Shown one piece after another: positions 1 to 7,817 of a stretch of 50,839 nucleotides of DNA. Source of the DNA: a virus; IMG/VR virus record IMGVR_UViG_3300035698_009027, positions 1 to 50,839 of that record; one strand, given 5' to 3'. The notes beneath the pieces were generated by a model. It saw only the letters and a list, made by a program, of their open reading frames with translations, made no database searches and had not been told where the DNA came from. Within the stretch, counting starts at the first letter, position 1. The number at the start of each line of letters is the position of its first letter. The translations under genes were made by a program, and so were the position numbers.

Positions 1-1
1 A

Positions 2-205
2 TACTTATTAGGAGTAGAAGGTAGTAAGAGTTTTGACCTTATAAGACAAGAACAGTCTTACTTAATGAAACTAGAAATTTCTGAAGATGTACGTAATTGG
101 TTACTTATGCATGATGTAGAAGTACAATCAAATGGTTCAAGAGTGTTTATCTGTAACAAAGTAAGGTATGTAGATTTAGGATTAAAAATACAAAAAGATG
201 AATAA
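2..205 (+). CDS. C-terminal end of an unknown protein (5' truncated)
   Basis: The window opens inside a gene. One frame stays open from base 2 to the TAA at 203-205 and gives 67 residues ending GLKIQKDE. It overlaps the next gene's ATG (198) by 8 bases, the tight packing seen throughout this strand, so it is very likely a real upstream gene. No domain is recognisable in the fragment, which mixes charged and hydrophobic residues without a membrane segment. It carries one of the very few CpG dinucleotides in the window, in a CGT arginine codon near base 92. Function unknown. Confidence 0.7.
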   Translation, partial: YLLGVEGSKSFDLIRQEQSYLMKLEISEDVRNWLLMHDVEVQSNGSRVFICNKVRYVDLGLKIQKDE

Positions 206-623
206 GTACTACAAACCAACAGAAGAAGAATTTGTTGAAGATTTAGAGTGTGAGTTGTATGATGAGGAGTTTAACTCATGGACTCCAGTGTTATTAGACA
301 GGAATGCTGCTAGTGCTTTTCTTCCATTGTGGCAAGCTGGGGACATTAGGGTTAAGTATTTAAACACTACTGATTTTAATAAAGTAGGATACACTTTAAA
401 GTTAAGTAAGGTAGGTACAGAGACTGTAATAGTTGACATTGCTCCTGATGGTAAAGAAACAAGTGAAGAGAGAGATGTGTATGACACAGAGAACTTAACT
501 ATCTTACATAAAAATGTGGAGGTAGGGTATTTCTATCCACAGAAACCTGTAGATAACATTAAAATGGATGGTAAACACTACAGTGTGAAGAACATAACAG
601 AGTTAAGAAAATTATTAATATGA
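198..623 (+). CDS. Hypothetical protein, 141 aa, acidic N-terminus
   Basis: I do not recognise this protein. Its first 30 residues are strongly acidic; the rest alternates short hydrophobic and polar stretches, as in a small beta-rich globular protein, with no signal peptide or membrane segment. The ATG overlaps the preceding stop region, and its TGA stop overlaps the next ATG (ATGA at 620-623), suggesting translational coupling. It lies in the run of small genes upstream of the packaging genes. A regulatory or capsid-assembly accessory role is possible, but nothing in the sequence decides it. Confidence 0.75.
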   Translation: MNKYYKPTEEEFVEDLECELYDEEFNSWTPVLLDRNAASAFLPLWQAGDIRVKYLNTTDFNKVGYTLKLSKVGTETVIVDIAPDGKETSEERDVYDTENLTILHKNVEVGYFYPQKPVDNIKMDGKHYSVKNITELRKLLI

Positions 624-1006
624 AAGCAAAAATAAATTTATTAAATATAAAGTCTTACCTTGTAGGCAATTTTAGATATGCCATTTATGAGAATAGATGG
701 AGCTTTCTTATAAGGAGACATATATTGGAGCAGATATATTGGAGAATTGAAGTTATGGACTATGTTTGTTACAAGGAAGGCAGTTGTATAATGTGTGGAT
801 GTACCACCACTGCTTTACAAATGTCAAACAAAGCTTGTGAAAAACCTTGTTATCCTACTATGTTAAGTAAAGATAATTGGAATACATTCAGAAGTGGAGG
901 TTTGATTAAGGATATAAGACTACAGGTAATTTGGAAGATGGTTAATAAAAAACCTGAAGTAGTGTACAGTAGTAATGAATTAATAAAAATAACTCACAGA
1001 CTTTAA
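620..1006 (+). CDS. Small Cys-rich, probably metal-binding protein (128 aa)
   Basis: The central part has a compact cysteine cluster: C-x2-C-x-C, then the hydrophobic stretch TTALQMSNKAC, then a C-x3-C-like pair in KACEKPCYP. This spacing resembles a small zinc or iron-sulphur binding knuckle. The N-terminal third is rich in aromatic and basic residues. From memory, similar small proteins with a CGC-TTALQ-NKAC signature occur near packaging genes of large Bacteroidota phages; I cannot verify this here. The ATG overlaps the previous TGA. Specific function unknown; a nucleic-acid-binding or assembly role is a guess. Confidence 0.75.
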   Translation: MKAKINLLNIKSYLVGNFRYAIYENRWSFLIRRHILEQIYWRIEVMDYVCYKEGSCIMCGCTTTALQMSNKACEKPCYPTMLSKDNWNTFRSGGLIKDIRLQVIWKMVNKKPEVVYSSNELIKITHRL

Positions 1007-1009
1007 TAT

Positions 1010-1312
1010 ATGAATTGGGAAGCAACACATATTGAGATAGATAAAGTAAAAGCAGGAGAGAAACACATAATGCTATTTAAAGCTGCTGGAAAAGTCCCAG
1101 AAGATTTTAAGATAGATAAGCTAGAAGTATCATGTGGTTGTACCACTCCTGAGTTTGATAAAGAACAAGGAACACTGTTAGTTACATTTAAAGCTGGAGC
1201 AGTGCCTAGACATTTACAAGAAGAAGGGAAGTATATAACAACTAAAAGAGTAATTTTGTCTTCTAATTATGGAGATACTACTTTCACTTTTAGAGCAACA
1301 ATTGTAAAGTAA
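1010..1312 (+). CDS. DUF1573-like small beta-sandwich protein (100 aa)
   Basis: The protein has the hallmarks of the DUF1573 family common in Bacteroidota: a motif V-S-C-G-C-T-T-P followed by a short loop, a hydrophobic strand (LLVTFKAG), a GKYITTKRVIL strand and an S-N-Y-G-D-T turn leading to a final FTFRATIV strand. Such domains are Ig/ASPM-SPD-2-like beta-sandwiches that usually face the periplasm or cell surface, but no signal peptide is visible here, so in a phage it could be a structural decoration or carrier domain. Its TAA overlaps the next ATG by one base. Family assignment is fairly sure; role unknown. Confidence 0.75.
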   Translation: MNWEATHIEIDKVKAGEKHIMLFKAAGKVPEDFKIDKLEVSCGCTTPEFDKEQGTLLVTFKAGAVPRHLQEEGKYITTKRVILSSNYGDTTFTFRATIVK

Positions 1313-1872
1313 TGGATTTATTCAAAGTAGAAGGGAATTTAGTAATACCAACAGAGCATGCTTTGTTAGTATCTCCTTACTCTGATATTTGGGATAGAGA
1401 CCCAGATCCAAAGAAGTTAAGTGCCAAGAGACAGTTTGCATACATTGAGTTGTGTTGCAGCTATAAGAAAAGCAATCCTTATAAGGGGTTTGCTGAAGCA
1501 GTAAGAAAACAAAAGGTAATACAAGCAATATACAGGGAAGAAGCAGAGTTATTTGTAGAAGACCAACTTATTGTTGAAGGGATGGAGTTATATGAGAAGT
1601 TAAGAGTAGAAGCATCTCCAACCTTGCAGTATTATCTATCAGCAAAAGCAGGAGCTGAGAAAATGTTAAAGTGGCTTAATGATTTTGATATGGAAGACCT
1701 TAATGAAAGAACAGGTCTGCCATTGTATAAGCCAAGAGAGATAACCTCAGCATTGAAAGATAGCTATGAGGTAATGAAGACATTAAACTCTATGGAAGAG
1801 AAAGTCCAAGAGCAATTGTTTGAGTCTACAAAGACTATAGGTAACAAGGAGATTAATCACTTTGAAAAGTAA
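1312..1872 (+). CDS. Helical protein upstream of TerL; small terminase candidate (186 aa)
   Basis: The protein is largely helical and charged, with a central Lys/Glu-rich helical region and a C-terminal coiled-coil-like segment (residues about 150-180). Size, helical character and position just before the large terminase gene fit a small terminase subunit, which would bind the packaging site and stimulate TerL. No clear helix-turn-helix could be confirmed by eye, and small terminases of crAss-like phages are hard to recognise by sequence, so this is inference from context. A 49-residue ORF separates it from TerL. Confidence 0.7.
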   Translation: MDLFKVEGNLVIPTEHALLVSPYSDIWDRDPDPKKLSAKRQFAYIELCCSYKKSNPYKGFAEAVRKQKVIQAIYREEAELFVEDQLIVEGMELYEKLRVEASPTLQYYLSAKAGAEKMLKWLNDFDMEDLNERTGLPLYKPREITSALKDSYEVMKTLNSMEEKVQEQLFESTKTIGNKEINHFEK

Positions 1873-1875
1873 AGT

Positions 1876-2025
1876 ATGACAGTAACACAGACACTTAGCT
1901 TACACATAGAGGATAAAATTAGTTATCATGAAAAGCTTAGAATACAATTTGAAGCTAGTGAACAATTTGAGCAGTGTGCTAGGCATAGAGATGAGGTAAC
2001 AAAACTTAAAAAGATGTTAGCTTAA
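1876..2025 (+). CDS. 49-aa UVR-motif-like microprotein
   Basis: An ATG at 1876 opens a 49-residue frame ending in TAA at 2023-2025, whose last base is the first base of the TerL ATG. Residues about 19-48 follow the UVR motif of UvrB, UvrC and McsA: a charged helix, an F-E-x-C-A-R-x-R-D-E-V turn and second helix start, and a Lys-Leu-rich end (KLKKML). In UvrB and UvrC this helical hairpin mediates protein-protein contact. Exact gene-to-gene fit on both sides (3 bases after the previous stop, 1-base overlap with TerL) argues that it is translated. A packaging adaptor role would be speculation. Confidence 0.65.
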   Translation: MTVTQTLSLHIEDKISYHEKLRIQFEASEQFEQCARHRDEVTKLKKMLA

Positions 2026-4091
2026 TGGTTACAGAAACTAAGATTAGAGACAAAGATGGCAAGTGGCTGAAGAGTGACTTGTTCAGAGTAGAAGCTATTA
2101 AGTTCCAAAAGTATGGATACTTCTGTTCTGATTATTGGGGAACTGCAGGATGGATAGAATATTGGGAAGAGCAGTTAAAAAGATGTAAGGATGGATTTGA
2201 GATACAAGGAGAGAGAATAACAGGTCATCATTATATGTATCTAAATTTTTGTCAGATACAAGTAGTAAAGAAATTAGAAGGGAAGAAGGCTTCCAAGAAA
2301 ACAACTACTTTTCCAGATTTCTGGGATGGAGATTATGATTACTTTTGGTCTCTTGAGATTGCAAGAAATGGGATAGAGAAACAAGAGTTGGAGGACCTTA
2401 ACCTAGGGGTGAAACCACACCCTGACTTCCTAACAGGAGGTTTCCACATGATTGTGGGGAAGAGTAGAAGGAAAGGTTATAGTTACAAGAATGGAGCAAT
2501 TTCTGCTAACTATTATAATACTGAAAGAAAAGCACAGGTTATCATTGGTGCATCAGAAAAGAAGTTTTTGTACCCTAAAGGTACAATGGGTATGACAAGT
2601 GATTACCTAAACTTCCTTAATGAGTTTACAGGTTGGAGAAAATCCAGAGATTATGTAGACAAGCAAGACCATAGAAAAGCATCTTTTAAGAAGAAAATAA
2701 ATGGGGTAGATATTGAGTCTGGTTATCAGTCAGAAGTATTTGCCCTAACCTTTAAAGATAATGCTGATGCTGCCAGGGGTAAGGATGGTATAGTTGTATT
2801 ACTAGAAGAAGCAGGAGCATTTCCTAACTTAAAAGCTTCTTATGCAGCCATCAAACCTGCACTTACTGCAGGGATGTACATTACAGGACAAATCATTATA
2901 TTTGGAACAGGTGGAGATATGAAATCAGGTACAGCAGATTTTGCTGACATGTTTTATAATCCAGTAGCTTATGGCTTAATGCCATTCATTAACACTTGGG
3001 ATGACAATGCCCAAGAGACTACTTGTGGATTCTTCCACCCAGTGACAAAGAACCTAGAAGGGTTCTATGATTTGCAAGGTAATTCAAACATTCCTGCAGC
3101 CTTAGAGTTTGAACAATCAAGAAGAAAAGTCATACTTGAAAGTAGTAATAACAGTACAGCATATCAAAGACATGTTCAGGAGTTTGCACTAAAGCCATCA
3201 GAAGCTTTTTTAACAGTGTCCACAAATGATTTTCCTGTCATAGAATTAAGAGCACAACTTAACAGAGTATTAAGAGAAAAGTTGATGTTAAAGAAGGGAA
3301 CACCAGTCTCCCTAAGAAGAGCAGAAGGGGGTAAAATCCTAGCTGAACCAGATCTGGTCAACAAGTTAAACCCAATAATACATTACAAAGTAAAGGAAGC
3401 AGACTTAACAGGATGCCCTGTTATCTTTGAGTTTCCATCTAATCCACCTAAAGGCTTGTATAAAATAGGGTATGACCCTTATAGGCAAGACCAAACTTCT
3501 GGTGTATCTTTGGCAGCAGTATATGTTTACAAAACAATACAGAAAGGAAACAGCACTAAAAACATTATTGTTGCTACTTATGTAGGTAGACCACAGACCT
3601 CAGATTCCTGCAATAGAATTGTAGAGCTTCTAGCAGAATTATACAATGCAGAAGTAATGTATGAGAATGAAGTACCTGATGTAAAGAAATACTTTGAAAG
3701 AAGAAAGAAGCTACATTTACTTGCAGCACAACCTGATGGTGTAATATCTAAGAATATCAAAGCTTCAAGAGTAGCTAGAGTATATGGGTGTCACATGAAT
3801 GAGAAGTTGAAAGATGCTGGTGCCAAGTACATAAAGCAGTGGCTACTAGAGGAGAGGGATTTTGATGAAAATGGAGATGTACTACTAAATTTAGATTTTA
3901 TATATGATGTTGGTTTACTAGAAGAGTTGATTCTTTACAATAAAAAGGGTAACTTTGATAGAGTTATGTCATTGATGCAAGTTATGTTTCAAGTAGAGGA
4001 AGATGAACTAGGCAAAGAGTACTCTGACACAGGGGAACAAAACCAGAATATAAAAGACTTATTGGAACTTAATTTGTTTAACAAAAACTAA
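2025..4091 (+). CDS. terL: Terminase large subunit (packaging ATPase-nuclease)
   Basis: This is the DNA-packaging motor ATPase and headful nuclease, 688 residues, in the usual range for crAss-like TerL. An N-terminal segment with the conserved ITGHHYMYLNFCQI stretch precedes the ATPase. The Walker A-like loop is G-K-S-R-R-K-G-Y-S at residues 145-153, the Walker B strand with catalytic glutamates is D-G-I-V-V-L-L-E-E-A-G at 254-264, and a coupling motif G-T-G-G-D lies near 300. The RNase H-fold nuclease domain starts near 480, with its first acidic residue in G-Y-D-P-Y (D484). The start codon overlaps the stop of the preceding microprotein. The portal gene follows after 10 bases. Confidence 0.96.
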   Translation: MVTETKIRDKDGKWLKSDLFRVEAIKFQKYGYFCSDYWGTAGWIEYWEEQLKRCKDGFEIQGERITGHHYMYLNFCQIQVVKKLEGKKASKKTTTFPDFWDGDYDYFWSLEIARNGIEKQELEDLNLGVKPHPDFLTGGFHMIVGKSRRKGYSYKNGAISANYYNTERKAQVIIGASEKKFLYPKGTMGMTSDYLNFLNEFTGWRKSRDYVDKQDHRKASFKKKINGVDIESGYQSEVFALTFKDNADAARGKDGIVVLLEEAGAFPNLKASYAAIKPALTAGMYITGQIIIFGTGGDMKSGTADFADMFYNPVAYGLMPFINTWDDNAQETTCGFFHPVTKNLEGFYDLQGNSNIPAALEFEQSRRKVILESSNNSTAYQRHVQEFALKPSEAFLTVSTNDFPVIELRAQLNRVLREKLMLKKGTPVSLRRAEGGKILAEPDLVNKLNPIIHYKVKEADLTGCPVIFEFPSNPPKGLYKIGYDPYRQDQTSGVSLAAVYVYKTIQKGNSTKNIIVATYVGRPQTSDSCNRIVELLAELYNAEVMYENEVPDVKKYFERRKKLHLLAAQPDGVISKNIKASRVARVYGCHMNEKLKDAGAKYIKQWLLEERDFDENGDVLLNLDFIYDVGLLEELILYNKKGNFDRVMSLMQVMFQVEEDELGKEYSDTGEQNQNIKDLLELNLFNKN

Positions 4092-4101
4092 AAATATAAC
4101 A

Positions 4102-6498
4102 ATGGCAGATATTGGAAAAGGGGTTAGACTCTCACTACAGCAAAAGAACTCCAACAAAAAGCAATGGTTTAAAGACAGAGCCAATGCATTAAAAGGAGCT
4201 TCTTTTACTTCTTCTACTCACAGTGGGGGAGTATCAGAATACAAAAGAAAGAAAGTCAACTATGACTTGTACAACAACATTATAAACCAAGAAGATTTTG
4301 CTTATGTATGTAAGCCTTTTGGTGCTGGTTCAGGAGAATTACCTGCAACCTTTACAAACAAGGATATTACTTCTCCTAGAATAAAGGCAGTGATAGGGAT
4401 GGAAATGAAAAGACCATTCTCATTTAAGACACTAGCAGTTAATGAAGAAGCTACCAACAGAAAAGAAAAGGTAAAGTTTGACATGATTAAAGAGTACACT
4501 GTATCTCAAATTATGGCTCCTATACAAGCAGAGGTAGAACAGAAGTATCAAGCACAAGCAAAAGGTAGAGAACTTACTCCTGATGAATCAAAGCAGATAG
4601 AGCAAGCAATGGCTGAAGAGATGAAAGCTATGACACCCCCTGAAGTAGGGAAGTACATGTCTAGGCAACATCAAGATCCAGCTGAAGCACTTGGACATCA
4701 ACTGTTACAAGGGATTGTACAGAAGCAGGATGTAAAAAGAAAGTTTGACAAAGGTTGGAAACATGCAACATTATCTGGGGAAGAAATTTACTGGGTAGGA
4801 CAGGTTAGGGGAAAACCTAGCTTAGGAGTGACTAATCCTATTAGGTTTGATTATGACAAATCTCCTGATACAGATTTTATTGAAGATGGAGAATGGGCAG
4901 TAGCAGAATATAGAATGACACCATCTCAGTTTGTTACCATGTTTGGAGATGAATTGACAGATGAACAAATAGACCAAGCATACACTGAAGCAAAAGGTGG
5001 AGGTCCTACAAATGCTGGAGATTGGGCATTCAATGAAACTGAAAGCCAAACAGGAAACACTTTATCAGTTTTCCATTACACATGGAAAGGACTTAGAAGA
5101 ATAGGTTTCTTAGAGTATGCTGACTTAGCAACAGGAGAAACTCAGATGACTGTAGTTGGAGAAAACTACAAAATGGACAAAGACTTAGGAGACATAAAAA
5201 TGTCTTGGGAGTGGATTCCAGAAGTATATGAAACTTATGTAGCAAGAGGAGATATGTATCTTAGGATGCAACCTGTTGAAGGGCAACACAAAGATTTAAA
5301 CAATTTATTTGAATCTAAGCTACCTTATTATGGAGCAGCTTATGACAACTTAAATTCTGAGACAACATCATTGATGGACAGAATGAAAGTGTGGCAATAC
5401 TACTACAACATCATTATGTACAGGGTAGAGCTATTAATGGCTTCTGACAAGGGTAAGCTATTACTTATGAATATTAATGCCATACCTAAGTCTTCAGGTA
5501 TAGACATAGAGAAGTGGTTGTACTATGCAGAAGCTTTAAAGATAGGTTGGGTTAATCCTAATGAAGAAGGTAACAAAGGTTTAGATGTGACTAACATGGC
5601 TAAACAAGTTGACATGTCTTTAATGTCTGACATACAGAAGTATATTGACTTAGCAGGATACATAGATGACCAATGTGGGAAGTCTGTAGGTATTACTGAT
5701 GGGTTAATAGGACAGATTGAGCAAAGAGATGCAGTAGCAAATACACAACAGAATATGTCTTCTGCTTCTACTATCTTAGAACCTTACTTTGACTTACATA
5801 ATCATGTAAAGAGAAATGTACTTCAGGCACTGATAGAGCAATGTAAAATATCATACTCTGATTCAGAAGATGAATTTATTACATATACTTTAGATGACTT
5901 GTCTACTGAAATGTTAAAAGTAGATGCTGGACTATTAGATTCTTCTACTTATGGAATATTTGTAACCTCATCTTCTAAAGCTTATGAAGCAGTGGAACTA
6001 GTTAAACAACTAGCACATGCAGCACAGCAGAACAATTCTATAAAGCTGTCTAGTGTTATTAAAGTAATTAGAGCTGAAGGAATACAAGAAGCAGAAGAAT
6101 TACTTGAGACAGGAGAAAATGAAATGACTCAACAAAATCAAGCACAACAATTACAAGCTATACAAGAGCAAGGTAAAAATGAAGAAGCTGCAAGACAATG
6201 GCAAAGAGAGACAATGGATCTTACTCAAGCTAATACATTGGAGCAAATCCAAGCTAAAGGGGAAATTGACCTACAAAAGCAAGCTATGCTTTCTATGGGA
6301 TTCAATGAGAACAAAGACATGGATAATGATGGCACACCAGATATAGTAGAGCTATATAAGGATGGTGCAGATGCAGACTTAAAAATGAGGAAGCAGAATT
6401 TAGATGAAAAAAAGTTTGAAGAGGACAAGAAACAGAACAAAGAGAAAAACTCTATAGAGAAACAAAAAATAACTCAAGCAAAACAAAAGAAAGAATAA
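4102..6498 (+). CDS. Portal protein
   Basis: The 798-residue protein after TerL has the length and organisation of crAss-like portal proteins: a polar N-terminus, an alpha/beta wing-stem region (residues about 60-560) with long helices and the polar segment IEQRDAVANTQQNM near 540, and a long Gln/Glu/Lys-rich helical C-terminus that could form the barrel. The portal is the dodecameric ring at one capsid vertex through which DNA is packaged and released. Residues 739-750 form a near-perfect EF-hand-type loop (D-x-D-x-D-G-x-x-D-x-x-E), suggesting a calcium site in the C-terminal tail. The gene overlaps neither neighbour. Confidence 0.92.
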   Translation: MADIGKGVRLSLQQKNSNKKQWFKDRANALKGASFTSSTHSGGVSEYKRKKVNYDLYNNIINQEDFAYVCKPFGAGSGELPATFTNKDITSPRIKAVIGMEMKRPFSFKTLAVNEEATNRKEKVKFDMIKEYTVSQIMAPIQAEVEQKYQAQAKGRELTPDESKQIEQAMAEEMKAMTPPEVGKYMSRQHQDPAEALGHQLLQGIVQKQDVKRKFDKGWKHATLSGEEIYWVGQVRGKPSLGVTNPIRFDYDKSPDTDFIEDGEWAVAEYRMTPSQFVTMFGDELTDEQIDQAYTEAKGGGPTNAGDWAFNETESQTGNTLSVFHYTWKGLRRIGFLEYADLATGETQMTVVGENYKMDKDLGDIKMSWEWIPEVYETYVARGDMYLRMQPVEGQHKDLNNLFESKLPYYGAAYDNLNSETTSLMDRMKVWQYYYNIIMYRVELLMASDKGKLLLMNINAIPKSSGIDIEKWLYYAEALKIGWVNPNEEGNKGLDVTNMAKQVDMSLMSDIQKYIDLAGYIDDQCGKSVGITDGLIGQIEQRDAVANTQQNMSSASTILEPYFDLHNHVKRNVLQALIEQCKISYSDSEDEFITYTLDDLSTEMLKVDAGLLDSSTYGIFVTSSSKAYEAVELVKQLAHAAQQNNSIKLSSVIKVIRAEGIQEAEELLETGENEMTQQNQAQQLQAIQEQGKNEEAARQWQRETMDLTQANTLEQIQAKGEIDLQKQAMLSMGFNENKDMDNDGTPDIVELYKDGADADLKMRKQNLDEKKFEEDKKQNKEKNSIEKQKITQAKQKKE

Positions 6499-6516
6499 GG
6501 AATAAGTTAAATTTGG

Positions 6517-6557
6517 CTATTAGGGTTAATCTCTAATAGTTAAGTTTAATACTTAAC
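6517..6557 (+). promoter_or_regulatory. Two adjacent hairpins between portal and scaffold genes
   Basis: The 92-base gap after the portal gene has two inverted repeats in tandem. One has 7-base arms CTATTAG/CTAATAG (6517-6523 and 6533-6539); the other has arms GTTAAGT/ACTTAAC (6539-6545 and 6551-6557). They share base 6539, so they would compete or stack. There is no uninterrupted T-run directly after them, so they are not convincing terminators. An RNA-processing or stability element before the strongly needed scaffold and capsid genes is plausible. The rest of the gap is plain A/T-rich leader. Confidence 0.4.
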
Positions 6558-6590
6558 TTATCTTAATATTAATACTTAAATTTACATTAA

Positions 6591-7775
6591 ATGCCAGGAA
6601 CAGAACAAACCCAAGACAACAAGACTGCAGAAGCACAAGCAGCAACAGACACAGCATTAGACAATTTTCAATGGGATGATACAGGAGGAGGAGACTTTTT
6701 TGGTATTGCTGAAACAGGAACCAAAGAAGATGTAAAACCTGATGTTGTTTCAGATGTTAAAAAGGAAGATGGAAAAGAACCCACTCCTAAAGCTGATACA
6801 AAGAAAGAAGGAGAAGAGGAAGATGAAGAAGAAGATAGTTTCTTTGATATTGTAGACAAGCCAGGAGAAACAAAAGAAGGAGAAGAGGACCAGGGAAGTG
6901 ATGAGGATGTAGATAAAGATTACTACAAAACTTTAGCTTCTAGAATGAAAGAAGATGGTATCTTTCAAAATGTAGATATTCCTGAAGGGGAAGATTTTAC
7001 AGAAGATAAGTTCATTGAATTACAGGATTTAGAGATAGATTCAAGGGTAGAGGAAGCTTTTGAGGGATTCTTTTCAGAACTAGACGCTGATGGTGCTGCA
7101 TTTTTAAAGCACAAGAAAGAAGGTGGAAGTACTGAAGATTTCTTTAAAACTTATGGTCAGAGTACAGGTGCTCCACAAGGAGACTTGGATGATGAGTCCT
7201 ATCAAGAACAGGTCAGCAGATATTACTATGAACAAGAAGGAGAAGATCCTGAAGACATAGATGATAAGATTGAGTGGCTTAAAGATAGTGGCAAGTTAGA
7301 AAAGTATGCACAGAAGTTTGATGGTAAGTTAAAAGAAAATGACAAGAAGACCAAAGAAGATTTAGCAAATAATACCAAAGCTGCAGAAAAGACTGCAGAA
7401 GAAGGTAGGTTAGCTTTTGCTACAAGTGTCCAAGAAGCTTTAGAAGCTATAGAAGAAGTGGACAACTTTAAATTTACTAAAGAGAGTAAGAAAACTTTAC
7501 TCCCTTTTATCACTAAAGCCACTGTAAAAGTTGGGAAGAACAAGCATATAACAGGTATGCAGGATAAGTTAAGTGCTACACTTAAAGATCCTAATAAAAT
7601 GTTAGTACTTGCTCAATTATTACAGAATGATTTTGATGTTTCTAGTATCATTAACAGTGCAACCACTGCTAAGACTAAAACATTGAAGGATGACATTCAA
7701 AGAAAAAAGACTTCTGTAAGACCTACAAATTCAGGTAAAGCAGGTAGTAGAAAAAGCCTTTCAGAATTTTTCTAA
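6591..7775 (+). CDS. Acidic scaffolding-protein candidate (394 aa)
   Basis: Between portal and major capsid genes lies a very acidic, Lys/Glu-rich protein of low complexity. Residues about 1-115 are disordered with long Glu/Asp runs, the middle has mixed helices, and residues about 240-350 form Lys/Glu/Ala-rich helices, with a basic C-terminal tail. This composition and place are typical of capsid scaffolding proteins, which fill the procapsid and whose basic C-terminal end docks on the capsid protein. No protease motif was seen. The assignment is inferred from position and composition; an internal head protein is an alternative. Confidence 0.7.
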   Translation: MPGTEQTQDNKTAEAQAATDTALDNFQWDDTGGGDFFGIAETGTKEDVKPDVVSDVKKEDGKEPTPKADTKKEGEEEDEEEDSFFDIVDKPGETKEGEEDQGSDEDVDKDYYKTLASRMKEDGIFQNVDIPEGEDFTEDKFIELQDLEIDSRVEEAFEGFFSELDADGAAFLKHKKEGGSTEDFFKTYGQSTGAPQGDLDDESYQEQVSRYYYEQEGEDPEDIDDKIEWLKDSGKLEKYAQKFDGKLKENDKKTKEDLANNTKAAEKTAEEGRLAFATSVQEALEAIEEVDNFKFTKESKKTLLPFITKATVKVGKNKHITGMQDKLSATLKDPNKMLVLAQLLQNDFDVSSIINSATTAKTKTLKDDIQRKKTSVRPTNSGKAGSRKSLSEFF

Positions 7776-7817
7776 AAAAGTAATTATAAATTAAAACTAA
7801 TATTAAAAAGTTAGATT

